Of a stretch of 64,000 nucleotides of DNA, positions 53,310 through 64,000 are shown in pieces; the first letter of the stretch is position 1, and the number at the start of each line of letters is the position of its first letter. The notes under the pieces are model-generated. The model did not search any database and was not told the origin of the DNA. It saw only the letters and a program-made list of their open reading frames with translations. The position numbers and the translations under genes are program-made. This stretch comes from Limnephilus marmoratus (taxonomy: Eukaryota; Arthropoda; Insecta; Trichoptera; Limnephilidae). The stretch covers positions 40,370,676-40,434,675 of the forward strand of contig OU862915.1 in assembly GCA_917880885.1 (NCBI GenBank). The letters are read 5' to 3'.

Positions 53310-55380
53310 TTGGTTACAATAACTTTGGTCGTTCATAACTTTGGCCCTATGGTACCGAACAGTGTGAAATTTTGGATTCTTACTAACAATTATGATCTTT
53401 ACCTTTATCTAACAAAAAAATCTACGATGAATTTCTTTTTTTTTTTAATCATCGTTTTTAAACTTGGGTTCGGTTGTTTAAGCATTTGGGGTCGGTTAGC
53501 CTTATGGCTCCGAACAGTCTGAAATTTTGGAATCTTATTAAGAATCGTGGCCTGGACACGTATCAATCATAATTTCTTCTGAAAGTAGAATTTTTGCAAA
53601 AATCATTCGTTTTACGGGCGCCATGTAACAATAATTATATTCGTTCATAACTTTGGCCCTATGGTTCCGAAGAGTGTGAAATTTTGGATTCTTACTAAAA
53701 ATCATAGTCTTTACATGAATCAATCAAAAATCTACGAAGAATTTTTTTTTTGTAATCATCGTTTTAACACTAGGGTTCGGTCGATTATGCACTTGGGGTC
53801 GGTTCGCCTTATGGCTCCGAACAGTCTGAAATTTTGGAACCTTACTAAGAATCGTGGGTTGGACTCGTAACAATCAAAATATCGGCTAAAAGTAGAATTT
53901 TTGCTAAAATCATTCGTTTTACGGGCGCTTTGTAACAATAATTATGGTCGTTCATAACTTTAGCCCTATGGTTCCGAACCTTGTGAAATTTTTGATTCTA
54001 TTAAGAATCATGTTCTGTAGACGAATCAATCAAAATATCAACAAAGATTTTTTTTTAATCATCGTTTTAACACTTGGGTTTGCTCGCTTAAGCACTTGGG
54101 GTCGGCCGTTTGAACACTTGAGGTTAGACATAACTTTTGCCTTATGGCTCCGAACCGTCTGAAATTTTGGATTTTTAGTAAGAATCGTGGCCTGGACACA
54201 TATCAATCAAAATTTCGGCTAAAAATAGAATTTTTGCAAAAATTTATCGATATACGGGCGCTTTGGTGCAATAATTTTTGTCGTTTATAACTTTGCCCCT
54301 ATGGTTCCGAACCTTGTGAAAATTTTGATTCTTACTATGAATCATGATCTGTACACGAACTAATGAATATATCAACAAAGATTTTTTTTTTAAATCATCG
54401 TTCTTACACTTGAGTTCGCTCGTTTAAGCACTTGGGGTCGGACGTTTGAACACTCGGTGTAAGACATAACTTTTGCTTTATGGCTCCGAACCGTCTGAAA
54501 TTTTGGATTCTTTTTAGGAATCGTGGCCTGGACACGTATCAATCAAAATTTCTTCTGAAAGTAGATTTTTTGCAGAAATTCATCGTTTTACGAGCGTTTG
54601 GTTACAATAATTTTAATCGTTCATAACTTTGGCCCTATGGTTCCGAACAGTGTGAAATTTTGGATTCTTACTAACAATTATGATCTTTACCTTTATCTAA
54701 CAAAAAAATCTACGATGAATTTCTTTTTTTTTTTAATCATCGTTTTTAAACTTGGGTTCGGTTGTGTAAGCATTTGGGGTCGGTTAGCCTTATGGCTCCG
54801 AACAGTCTGAAATTTTGGAATCTTATTAAGAACCGTGGCCTGGACACGTATCAATCAAAATTTCTTCTGAAAGTAGAATTTTTGCAAAAATCATTCGTTT
54901 TACGGGCGCCATGTAACAATAATTATATTCGTTCATAACTTTGGCCCTATGGTTCCGAAGAGTGTGAAATTTTGGATTCTTACTAAAAATCATAGTCTTT
55001 ACATGAATCAATCAAAAATCTACGAAGAATTTTTTTTTTGTAATCATCGTTTTAACACTAGGGTTCGGTCGATTAAGCACTTGGGGTCGGTTCGCCTTAT
55101 GGCTCCGAACAGTCTGAAATTTTAGAACCTTACTAAGAATCGTGGGTTGGACTCGTAACAATCAAAATATCGGCTAAAAGTAGAATTTTTGCTAAAATCA
55201 TTCGTTTTACGGGCGCTTTGTAACAATAATTATGGTCGTTCATAACTTTAGCCCTATGGTTCCGAACCTTGTGAAATTTTTGATTCTATTAAGAATCATG
55301 TTCTGTAGACGAATCAATCAAAATATCAACAAAGATTTTTTTTTTAATCATCGTTTTAACACTTGGGTTTGCTCGCTTAA
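53310..55380 (+). repeat. 1288-bp higher-order repeat, about 1.6 copies
   Basis: Four dimers repeated in tandem at exactly 1288 bp: 53310-54597, then 54598 onward until the piggyBac-type insertion at 55381. Diagnostic variants are CTTTACCTTTATCTAAC, CATCGTTTTTAAACTTGG and CGAAGAGTGTGAAA. Long and short B linkers occur in a fixed order (short, long, long, short). Confidence 0.85.
54062..54127 (+). repeat. 22-bp minirepeat triplet (type example)
   Basis: Three contiguous 22-bp units at 54062, 54084 and 54106, each with a C-G-T/C-T-T core followed by AACACTTGGG, AGCACTTGGGG or AACACTTGAGG. Short-linker monomers have only the first two. This array is found in every half B and is absent from half A, which keeps only a single TCGTTTTA at the equivalent place. 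Confidence 0.85.
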
Positions 55381-56047
55381 CCCGTCTAATCACAGGAGAC
55401 CCAAGTTGTCCCAAAACATCATATGCCGTTATAATAACAGGAGACCCAGATTGTCCCAGAGCGACAGTGCATTATTAAAAGTTAAATATCTCTCTTCCTA
55501 TCATGCGAATATTTGTGATTTCTTTTATGTTAGAAACGGAATGAAATAATGCTTCTCGTTGTCTTAGAATTATATGAGCTAGGGTTTTCAGATATTTTAC
55601 AAACCCGATCAAAAGTGACGGTTTAATTTTTCGCCAATTTGTGACGTATCATACATTTAATTTTAAAATAAAATTGTATGAAAGTGATAAAAAGTGAGGT
55701 GACAGTTTTATTACAAATTTTATTTAGAAAAGGAGTCTTTATTTTAAATTTTAAGTTTATTCTATTTTAATTACTTTAATTCGAATATTCGCAGGTATGC
55801 ATTTTGTAGCCAATTTACATTTTCAATATTAAAATTTTAATATTTAGAAACAAAAATGTTGAATTCTAATGAACACACCGGAAAGATTATTTTATCTAGA
55901 TTTTAGAACAATTTTTGTTTTTGCAAAAGCGTTAAAAAAAACCAATAAATAGGAACATTTAAAATGCATGGGAAGAACCAGGAATTTTGCGCACAAACCT
56001 TGACAGGCAAAATTTTACAGAAAATTATTTTCTTATTATTCGAAGGG
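55381..56047. mobile_element. Non-autonomous piggyBac-type (TTAA) element, copy 1
   Basis: A 667-bp AT-rich insertion flanked by TTAA on both sides (55377-55380 and 56048-56051). It begins CCCGTCTAATCA and ends TTATTCGAAGGG; read inward, the termini agree at 9 of 12 positions. TTAA target duplication with CCC...GGG ends is the signature of the piggyBac superfamily. A direct repeat lies near the left end: ACAGGAGACCCA followed by TTGTCCCA at 55392 and again at 55437. No transposase frame is present; the 105-codon frame entering it from satellite is chance. It would depend on a transposase encoded elsewhere. If removed at TTAA, the satellite reads straight through the monomer. Confidence 0.85.
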
Positions 56048-56901
56048 TTAAGCACTTGGGGTCGGCCGTTTGAACACTTGAGGTTAGACATAACTTTTGC
56101 CTTATGGCTCCGAACCGTCTGAAATTTTGGATTTTTAGTAAGAATCGTGGCCTGGACACATATCAATCAAAATTTCGGCTAAAAATAGAATTTTTGCAAA
56201 AATTTATCGATATACGGGCGCTTTGTTGCAATAATTTTTGTCGTTTATAACTTTGCCCCTATGGTTCCGAACCTTGTGAAAATTTTGATTCTTACTATGA
56301 ATCATGATCTGTACACGAACTAATGAATATATCAACAAAGATTTTTTTTTTAAATCATCGTTCTAACACTTGAGTTCGCTCGTTTAAGCACTTGGGGTCG
56401 GACGTTTGAACACTCGGTGTAAGACATAACTTTTGCTTTATGGCTCCGAACCGTCTGAAATTTTGGATTCTTTTAGGAATCGTGGCCTGGACACGTATCA
56501 ATCAAAATTTCTTCTGAAAGTAGATTTTTTGCAGAAATTCATCGTTTTACGAGCGTTTGGTTACAATAATTTTAATCGTTCATAACTTTGGCCCTATGGT
56601 TCCGAACAGTGTGAAATTTTGGATTCTTACTAGCAATCATGGTCTTTACATGAATCCATCAAAAATCTACGAAGAATTTTTTTTATTTTTTAATCATCGT
56701 TTTAACACTTGGGTTCGGTCGTTTAAGCACTTGGGATCGGGTAGCCTTATGGCTCCGAACAGTCTAAAATTTTGGAATCTTACTAAGAATCGTGGCCTTG
56801 ACACGTAACAATAAAAAAATCGGCTAAAAGCAGAATTTTTGCAAAAATTCATCGTTTTACGGGCGCTTTGTTACAATTATTTTGGTCGTTCATAACTTTG
56901 G

Positions 56902-56954
56902 CCGAAAATTTCACACTGTTCGGAACCATAGTTCCGAACAGTGTGAAATTTTGG
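56902..56954. repeat. Fold-back palindrome 7
   Basis: Same palindrome; the left arm begins CCGAAAATTTCAC, one change near the base of the stem. Spacer CATA. Confidence 0.88.
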
Positions 56955-58178
56955 ATTCTTACTAAAAATCATAGTCTTTACATGAGTCAATCAAAAAATC
57001 TACGAAGAATTTTTTTTTTTGTAATCATCGTTTTAACACTTGGGTTCGGTCGATTAAGCACTTGGGGTCGGTTAGCCTTATGGCTCCGAACCTTCTGAAA
57101 TTTTGGAATCTTACTTAGATTCGTAGCCTGGACACGTAACAATCAAAATATCGGCTAAAAGTAGAATTTTTGCAGAAATTCATCGTTTTACGAGCGCTTG
57201 GTTACAATAACTTTGGTCGTTCATAACTTTGGCCCTATGGTTCCGAACAGTGTGAAAATTTGCATTCTTACTAAAAATCCTAGTCTTTACATGAATCAAT
57301 CAAAAATCTACGAAGAATTTTTTTTTGTAATCATCGTTTTAACACTAGGGTTCGGTCGATTAAGCACTTGGGGTCGGTTCGCCTTATGGCTCCGAACAGT
57401 CTGAATTTTTGGAACCTTACTAAGAATCGTGGGTTGGACTCGTAACAATCAAAATATCGGCCAAAAGTAGAATTTTCGCAAAAATCATTCGTTTTACGGG
57501 CGCTTTGTAACAATAATTATGGTCGTTCATAACTTTAGCCCTATGGTTCCGAACCTTGTAAAATTTTTGATTCTATTAAGAATCATGTTCTGTAGACGAA
57601 TCAATCAAAATATCAACAAAGATTTTTTTTTTAATCATCGTTTTAACACTTGGGTTTGCTCGCTTAAGCACTTGGGGTCGGCCGTTTGAACACTTGAGGT
57701 TAGACATAACTTTTGCCTTATGGCTCCGAACCGTCTGAAATTTTTGATTTTTAGTAAGAATCGTGGCCTGGACACGTATCAATCAAAATTTTGGCTAAAA
57801 ATAGAATTTTTGCAAAAATTTATCGATATACGGGCGCTTTGTTGCAATAATTTTTGTCGTTTATAACTTTGCCCCTATTGTTCCGAACCTTGTGAAAATT
57901 TTGATTCTTACTATGAATCATGATCTGTACACGAACTAATGAATATATCAACAAAGATTTTTTTTTTAAATCATCGTTCTTACACTTGGGTTCGGTCGTT
58001 TAAGCACTTGGGATCGGGTAGCCTTATGGCTCCGAACAGTCTGAAATTTTGGATTCTTTTCGAGAATCGTGGCCTTGACACGTAACAATAAAAAAATCGG
58101 CTAAAAGCAGAATTTTTGCAAAAATTCATCGTTTTACGGGCGCTTTGTTACAATTATTTTGGTCGTTCATAACTTTTG

Positions 58179-58231
58179 CCAAAAATTTCACACTGTTCGG
58201 AACCATAGTTCCGAACAGTGTGAAATTTTGG
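58179..58231. repeat. Fold-back palindrome 8
   Basis: Same palindrome as at 21251; arms perfect apart from one extra A; spacer CATA. Confidence 0.9.
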
Positions 58232-60469
58232 ATTCTTACTAAAAATCATAGTCTTTACATGAATCAATCAAAAAATCTACGAAGATTTTTTTTTTTGTAA
58301 TCATTGTTTTAACACTAGGGTTCGGTCGATTAAGCACTTGGGGTCGGTTCGCCTTATGGCTCCGAACAGTCTGAAATTTTGGAACCTTACTAAGAATCGT
58401 GGGTTGGACTCGTAACAATCAAAATATCGGCTAAAAGTAGAATTTTTGCTAAAATCATTCGTTTTACGGGCGCTTTGTAACAATAATTATGGTCGTTCAT
58501 AACTTTAGCCCTATGGTTCCGAACCTTGTGAAATTTTTGATTCTATTAAGAATCATGTTCTGTAGACGAATCAATCAAAATATCAACAAAGATTTTTTTT
58601 TAATCATCGTTTTAACACTTGGGTTTGCTCGCTTAAGCACTTGGGGTCGGCCGTTTGAACACTTGAGGTTAGACATAACTTTTGCCTTATGGCTCCGAAC
58701 CGTCTGAAATTTTGGATTTTTAGTAAGAATCGTGGCCTGGACACATATCAATCAAAATTTCGGCTAAAAATAGAATTTTTGCAAAAATTTATCGATATAC
58801 GGGCGCTTTGTTGCAATAATTTTTGTCGTTTATAACTTTGCCCCTATGGTTCCGAACCTTGTGAAAATTTTGATTCTTACTATGAATCATGATCTGTACA
58901 CGAACTAATGAATATATCAACAAAGATTTTTTTTTTAAATCATCGTTCTAACACTTGAGTTCGCTCGTTTAAGCACTTGGGGTCGGACGTTTGAACACTC
59001 GGTGTAAGACATAACTTTTGCTTTATGGCTCCGAACCGTCTGAAATTTTGGATTCTTTTTAGGAATCGTGGCCTGGACACGTATCAATCAAAATTTCTTC
59101 TGAAAGTAGAATTTTTGCAGAAATTCATCGTTTTACGAGCGCTTGGTTACAATAACTTTGGTCGTTCATAACTTTGGCCCTATGGTTCCGAACAGTGTGA
59201 ATTATTGGATTCTTACTAACAATCATGGTCTTTACATGAATCCATCAAAAATCTACGAAGAATTTTTTTATTTTTTAATCATCGTTTTAACACTTGGGTT
59301 CGGTCGTTTAAGCACTTGGGATCGGGTAGCCTTATGGCTCCGAACAGTCTGAAATTTTGGATTCTTTTCGAGAATCGTGGCCTTGACACGTAACAATAAA
59401 AAAATCGGCTAAAAGCAGAATTTTTGCAAAAATTCATCGTTTTACGAGCGCTTGGTTACAATAACTTTGGTCGTTCATAACTTTGGCCCTATGGTTCCGA
59501 ACAGTGTGAAATTTTGGATTCTTACTAAAAATCATAGTCTTTACATGAATCAATCAAAAAATCTACGAAGAATTTTTTTTTTGTAATCATCGTTTTAACA
59601 CTTGGGTTCGGTCGATTAAGCACTTGTGGTCGGTTAGCCTTATGGCTCCGAACCTTCTGATATTTTGGAATCTTACTAAGATTCGTCGCCTGGACACGTA
59701 ACAATCAAAATATCGGCTAAAAGTAGAATTTTTGCAGAAATTCATCGTTTTACGAGCGCTTGGTTACAATAATTTTAATCGTTCATAACTTTGGCCCTAT
59801 GCTTCCGAACAGTGTGAAATTTTGGATTCTTACTAACAATCATGGTCTTCACATGAATCAATCAAAAAATGTACGAAGATTTTTTTTTTTTTTAATCATC
59901 GTTTTAACACTTTGGTTCGGTCGTTTAAGCACTTGGGGTCGGTTAGCCTTATGGCTCCGAACCGTCTGAAGTTTTGGATTCTTAGTAAGAATCGTGGCCT
60001 GGACACGTATCAATCAAAATTTCTTCTGAAAGTAGATTTTTTTCAGAAATTCATCGTTTTACGAGCGCTTGGTTACAATAATTTTAATCGTTCATAACTT
60101 TGGCCCTATGGTTCCGATCAGTGTGAAATTTTGGATTCTTACTAGCAATCATGGTCTTTACATGAATCAATCAAAAAATCTACGAAGAATTTTTTTTTTT
60201 TAATCATCGTTTTAACACTTTGGTTCGGTCGTTAAAGCACTTGGTGTCGGTTAGCCTTATGACTCTTAACAGTCTGAAATTTTGGATTTTTAGTAAGAAT
60301 CGTGGCCTGGACACATAGCAATAAAAAAATCGGCTAAAAGTAGAAATTTTGCAAAAATTCATCGTTTTACGGGCGCTTTGTAACAATAATTATGGTCGTT
60401 CATATCTTTGGCCCTATGGTTCCGAACCTTGTGAAATTTTTGATTCTATTAAGAATCATGTTCTGTAGT

Positions 60470-62060
60470 TGTGGGTTGGACTCGTAACAATCAAAATATC
60501 GGCTAAAAGTAGAATTTTTGCTAAAATCATTCGTTTTACGGGCGCTTTGTAACAATAATTATGGTCGTTCATAACTTTGGCCCTATGGTTCCGAACCTTG
60601 TGAAATTTTTGATTCTATTAAGAATCATGTTCTATCAATCAAAATATCAACAAAGATTTTTTTTTAATCATCGTTTTAACACTTGGGTTTGCTCGCTTAA
60701 GCACTTGGGGTCGGCCGTTTGAACACTTGAGGTAAGACATAACTTTTACCTTATGGCTCCGAACCGTCTGAAATTTTGGATTTTTAGTAAGAATCGTGGC
60801 CTGAACACGTATCAATCAAAATTTCGGCTAAAAATAGAATTTTTGCAAAAATTCATCGATACACGTGCGCTTTGTTACAAAAATTTTTGTCGTTTATAAC
60901 TTTGCCCCTATGGTTCCGAACCTTGTGAATATTTTGATTCTTACTATGAATCATGATCTGTACACGAACTAATGAATATATCAACAAAGATTTTTTTTTT
61001 TTTAAATCATCGTTCTAACACTTGGGTTTGCTCGTTTAAGCACTTGGGGTCGGACGTTTGAACACTTAGGGTAAGACATAGCTTTTGCCTTATGGCTCCG
61101 AACAGTCTGAAATTTTGGAACCTTACTAAGAATCGTGGGTTGGACTCGTAACAATCGAAATATCGGCTAAAAGTAGAATTTTTGCTAAAATCATTCGTTT
61201 TACGGGCGCTTTGTAACAATAATTATGGTCGTTCATAACTTTGGCCCTATGGTTCCGAACCTTGTGAAATTTTTGATTCTATTAAGAATCATGTTCTGTA
61301 GACGAATCAATCAAAATATCAACAAATATTTTTTTTTTTAATCATCGTTTTAACACTTGGGTTTGCTCGCTTAAGCACTTGGGGTCGGCCGTTTGAACAC
61401 TTGAGGTAAGACATAACTTTTACCTTATGGCTCCGAACCGTCTGAAATTTTGGATTTTTAGTAAGAATCGTGGCCTGGACACGTATCAATCAAAATTTCG
61501 GCTAAAAATAGAATTTTTGCAAAAATTCATCGATACACGTGCGCTTTGTTACAATAATTTTTGTCGTTTATAACTTTGCCCCCATGGTTCCGAACCTTGT
61601 GAAAATTTTGATTCTTACTATGAATCATGATCTGTACACGAACTAATGAATATATCAACAAAGATTTTTTTTTTTTTAAATCATCGTTCTAACACTTGGG
61701 TTTGCTCGTTTAAGCACTTGGGGTCGGACGTTTGAACACTTAGGGTAAGACATAGCTTTTGCCTTATGGCTCCGAACAGTCTGAAATTTTGGAACCTTAC
61801 TAAGAATCGTGGGTTGGACTCGTAACAATCAAAATATCGGCTAAAAGTAGAATTTTTGCTAAAATCATTCGTTTTACGGGCGCTTTGTAACAATAATTAT
61901 GGTCGTTCATAACTTAAGCCCTATGGTTCCGAACCTTGTGAAATTTTTGATTCTATTAAGAATCATGTTCTGTAGACGAATCAATCAAAATATCAACAAA
62001 GATTTTTTTTTTAATCATCGTTTTAACACTTGGGTTTGCTCGCTTAAGCACTTGGGGTCG
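60470..62060 (+). repeat. 674-bp tandem higher-order unit, about 2.3 copies
   Basis: Two long-linker dimers repeated in tandem: the segment with GTGGGTTGGACTCGTAAC recurs at about 60470, 61135 and 61809. The first interval is shorter because the first copy has lost GTAGACGAATCAATC-type sequence at about 60632. Shared variants are AACTTTTACCTTATGG and CGATACACGTGCGC. Confidence 0.75.
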
Positions 62061-63337
62061 GCCGTTTGAACACTTGAGGTTAGACATAACTTTTGCCTTA
62101 TGGCTCCGAACCGTCTGAAATTTTGGATTTTTAGTAAGAATCGTGGCCTGGACACAAATCAATCAAAATTTCGGCTAAAAATAGAATTTTTGCAAAAATT
62201 TTTCGATATACGGGCGCTTTGTTGCAATAATTGTTGTCGTTTATAACTTTGCCCCTATGGTTCCGAACCTTGTGAAAATTTTGATTCTTACTATGAATCA
62301 TGATCTGTACACGAACTAATGAATATATCAACAAAGATTTTTTTTTTTAAATCATCGTTCTAACACTTGGGTTCGCTCGTTTAAGCACTTGGGGTCGGAC
62401 GTTTGAACACTCGGTGTAAGACATAACTTTTGCTTTATGGCTCCGAACCGTCTGAAATTTTGGATTCTTTTTAGGAATCGTGGCCTGGACACGTATCAAT
62501 CAAAATTTCTTCTGAAAGTAGATTTTTTGCAGAAATTCATCGTTTTACGAGCGTTTGGTTACAATAATTTTAATCGTTCATAACTTTGGCCCTATGGTTC
62601 CGAACAGTGTGAAATTTTGGATTCTTACTAACAATTATGATCTTTACCTTTATCTAACAAAAAAATCTACGATGAATTTCTTTTTTTTTTTAATCATCGT
62701 TTTTAAACTTGGGTTCGGTTGTTTAAGCATTTGGGGTCGGTTAGCCTTATGGCTCCGAACAGTCTGAAATTTTGGAATCTTATTAAGAACCGTGGCCTGG
62801 ACACGTATCAATCAAAATTTCTTCTGAAAGTAGAATTTTTGCAAAAATCATTCGTTTTACGGGCGCCATGTAACAATAATTATATTCGTTCATAACTTTG
62901 GCCCTATGGTTCCGAAGAGTGTGAAATTTTGGATTCTTACTAAAAATCATAGTCTTTACATGAATCAATCAAAAATCTACGAAGAATTTTTTTTTTGTAA
63001 TCATCGTTTTAACACTAGGGTTCGGTCGATTAAGCACTTGGGGTCGGTTCGCCTTATGGCTCCGAACAGTCTGAAATTTTAGAACCTTACTAAGAATCGT
63101 GGGTTGGACTCGTAACAATCAAAATATCGGCTAAAAGTAGAATTTTTGCTAAAATCATTCGTTTTACGGGCGCTTTGTAACAATAATTATGGTCGTTCAT
63201 AACTTTAGCCCTATGGTTCCGAACCTTGTGAAATTTTTGATTCTATTAAGAATCATGTTCTGTAGACGAATCAATCAAAATATCAACAAAGATTTTTTTT
63301 TTAATCATCATTTTAACACTTGGGTTTGCTCGCTTAA

Positions 63338-64000
63338 CCCGTCTAATCACAGGAGACCCAAGTTGTCCCAAAACATCATATGCCGTTATAATAACAGGAG
63401 ACCCAGATTGTCCCAGAGCGACAGTGCATTATTAAAAGTTAAATATCTCTCTTCCTATCATGCGAATATTTGTGATTTCTTTTATGTTAGAAACGGAATG
63501 AAATAATGCTTCTCGTTGTCTTAGAATTATATGAGCTAGGGTTTTCAGATATTTTACAAACCCGATCAAAAGTGACGGTTTAATTTTTCGCCAATTTGTG
63601 ACGTATCATACATTTAATTTTAAAATAAAATTGTATGAAAGTGATAAAAAGTGAGGTGACAGTTTTATTACAAATTTTATTTAGAAAAGGAGTCTTTATT
63701 TTAAATTTTAAGTTTATTCTATTTTAATTACTTTAATTCGAATATTCGCAGGTATGCATTTTGTAGCCAATTTACATTTTCAATATTAAAATTTTAATAT
63801 TTAGAAACAAAAATGTTGATTTCTAATGAACACACCGGTAAGATTATTTTATCTAGATTTTAGAACAATTTTTGTTTTTGCAAAATCGTTAAAAAAAACC
63901 AATAAATAGGAACATTTAAAATGCATGGGAAGAACCAGGAATTTTGCGCACAAACCTTGACAGGCAAAATTTGACAGAAAATTATTTTCTTATTATTCGA
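63338..64000. mobile_element. Non-autonomous piggyBac-type element, copy 2 (cut by window end)
   Basis: Near-identical to 55381-56047. Differences I found are GTTGATTTCTAATG for GTTGAATTCTAATG, ACCGGTAAG for ACCGGAAAG, CAAAATCG for CAAAAGCG, and AATTTGACAG for AATTTTACAG. TTAA precedes it at 63334-63337. The window ends at TTATTCGA, four bases before the AGGG end expected from copy 1. The flanking satellite upstream also matches copy 1, so it was copied with its host block, not inserted independently. Confidence 0.85.

Larger units (their letters stand above)
34837..55380 (+). repeat. Satellite array, block 4
   Basis: About 20.5 kb of the dimeric satellite, one orientation, with the clearest higher-order structure: 2262-bp spacing (about 37320 and 39582), ~1595-bp units (41034-42630 and 46513-48108), and 1288-bp spacing (53310 and 54598). 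Palindromes occur at 36794, 39117 and 50718. In the 1288-bp unit starting at 53504, A-to-A distances are 307, 333, 336 and 312 bp. Half A is 157 bp each time; half B is 150, 176, 179 and 155 bp. No genes. Confidence 0.95.
56048..63337 (+). repeat. Satellite array, block 5
   Basis: About 7.3 kb of the dimeric satellite. It includes palindromes at 56902 and 58179 (1277 bp apart), a unit matching 32575-33160 at a ~23.98-kb offset (about 56557-57160), and a 674-bp two-dimer tandem (61007 and 61681). A fusion at about 60468 removes part of a unit: GTTCTGTAG joins TTGTGGGTTGGACTCG. The last ~1.5 kb match 53835-55380 at the 7957-bp offset. No genes. Confidence 0.95.

Noticed and set aside
55232..55549. 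105-codon frame from satellite into the TTAA element, repeated at 63189-63506
   Set aside because: It joins satellite to the element's left end by chance, has no transposase motif, and is duplicated only because the block is.
332..63506. Over a hundred 60-122-codon open frames on both strands of the satellite, with recurring proteins
   Set aside because: They recur with the repeat period, occur on both strands and in overlapping frames, change by frameshift wherever the T tract changes, and match no family I recognise. They follow from conserved repeat sequence, not from selection for a protein.
1..64000. Hammerhead or other self-cleaving ribozyme in the satellite
   Set aside because: I looked for CTGATGA with a downstream GAAA core on both strands of typical monomers and found no credible arrangement.
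1..64000. CRISPR array
   Set aside because: The repeats are ~155/320-bp satellite monomers with no short-repeat/unique-spacer alternation, and the context is eukaryotic.

Overview
This 64-kb window is almost entirely one tandemly repeated satellite DNA array, interrupted by a few transposable elements. I see no host gene, tRNA, rRNA, CRISPR array or bacterial-type operon. The satellite, a non-LTR retrotransposon with endonuclease and reverse transcriptase, a second 5'-truncated retroelement and a TTAA-flanked piggyBac-type element point to heterochromatin (centromeric, pericentromeric or another large satellite block) of a metazoan. The transposon mix suggests an arthropod, probably an insect. 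That placement is inference; nothing here identifies a species.

The satellite is AT-rich, head-to-tail and in one orientation throughout. Its unit is a dimer of about 300-335 bp made of two diverged halves with a common origin. Half A starts TATGGCTCCGAAC and is about 157 bp. Half B starts TATGGTTCCGAAC and is about 150-179 bp. Half B carries a poly-T tract and two or three contiguous copies of a 22-bp minirepeat around ACACTTGGGG, and that copy number largely sets the monomer length. Dimers are grouped into higher-order repeats (1288, about 1595, 2262 and 674 bp periods are visible), and kilobase blocks recur at distances of 2.9 to 21 kb. Eight copies of one variant monomer contain a near-perfect fold-back palindrome.

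Layout: 1-6904 satellite; 6905-7187 short element with a LINE-like 3' tail; 7188-13187 satellite; 13188-16161 non-LTR retrotransposon with a 946-codon open frame (endonuclease plus reverse transcriptase) and a double-stem 3' hairpin; 16162-34204 satellite; 34205-34836 minus-strand 5'-truncated fragment of a different non-LTR element; 34837-55380 satellite; 55381-56047 non-autonomous piggyBac-type element; 56048-63337 satellite; 63338-64000 a second copy of that element, carried by a 7957-bp-spaced duplication and cut by the window end a few bases before its terminus.

The elements do not form a pathway with the satellite; they are insertions that date and mark its rearrangements. The most interesting points are that the two related LINE-tailed insertions sit at the same position of the satellite monomer in the same orientation, the conserved 3' hairpin they share, the amplified palindrome, and the nested 22-bp / half-monomer / dimer / higher-order hierarchy. 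The many 60-120-codon open frames on both strands of the satellite are by-products of repeat conservation, and I do not call them genes.
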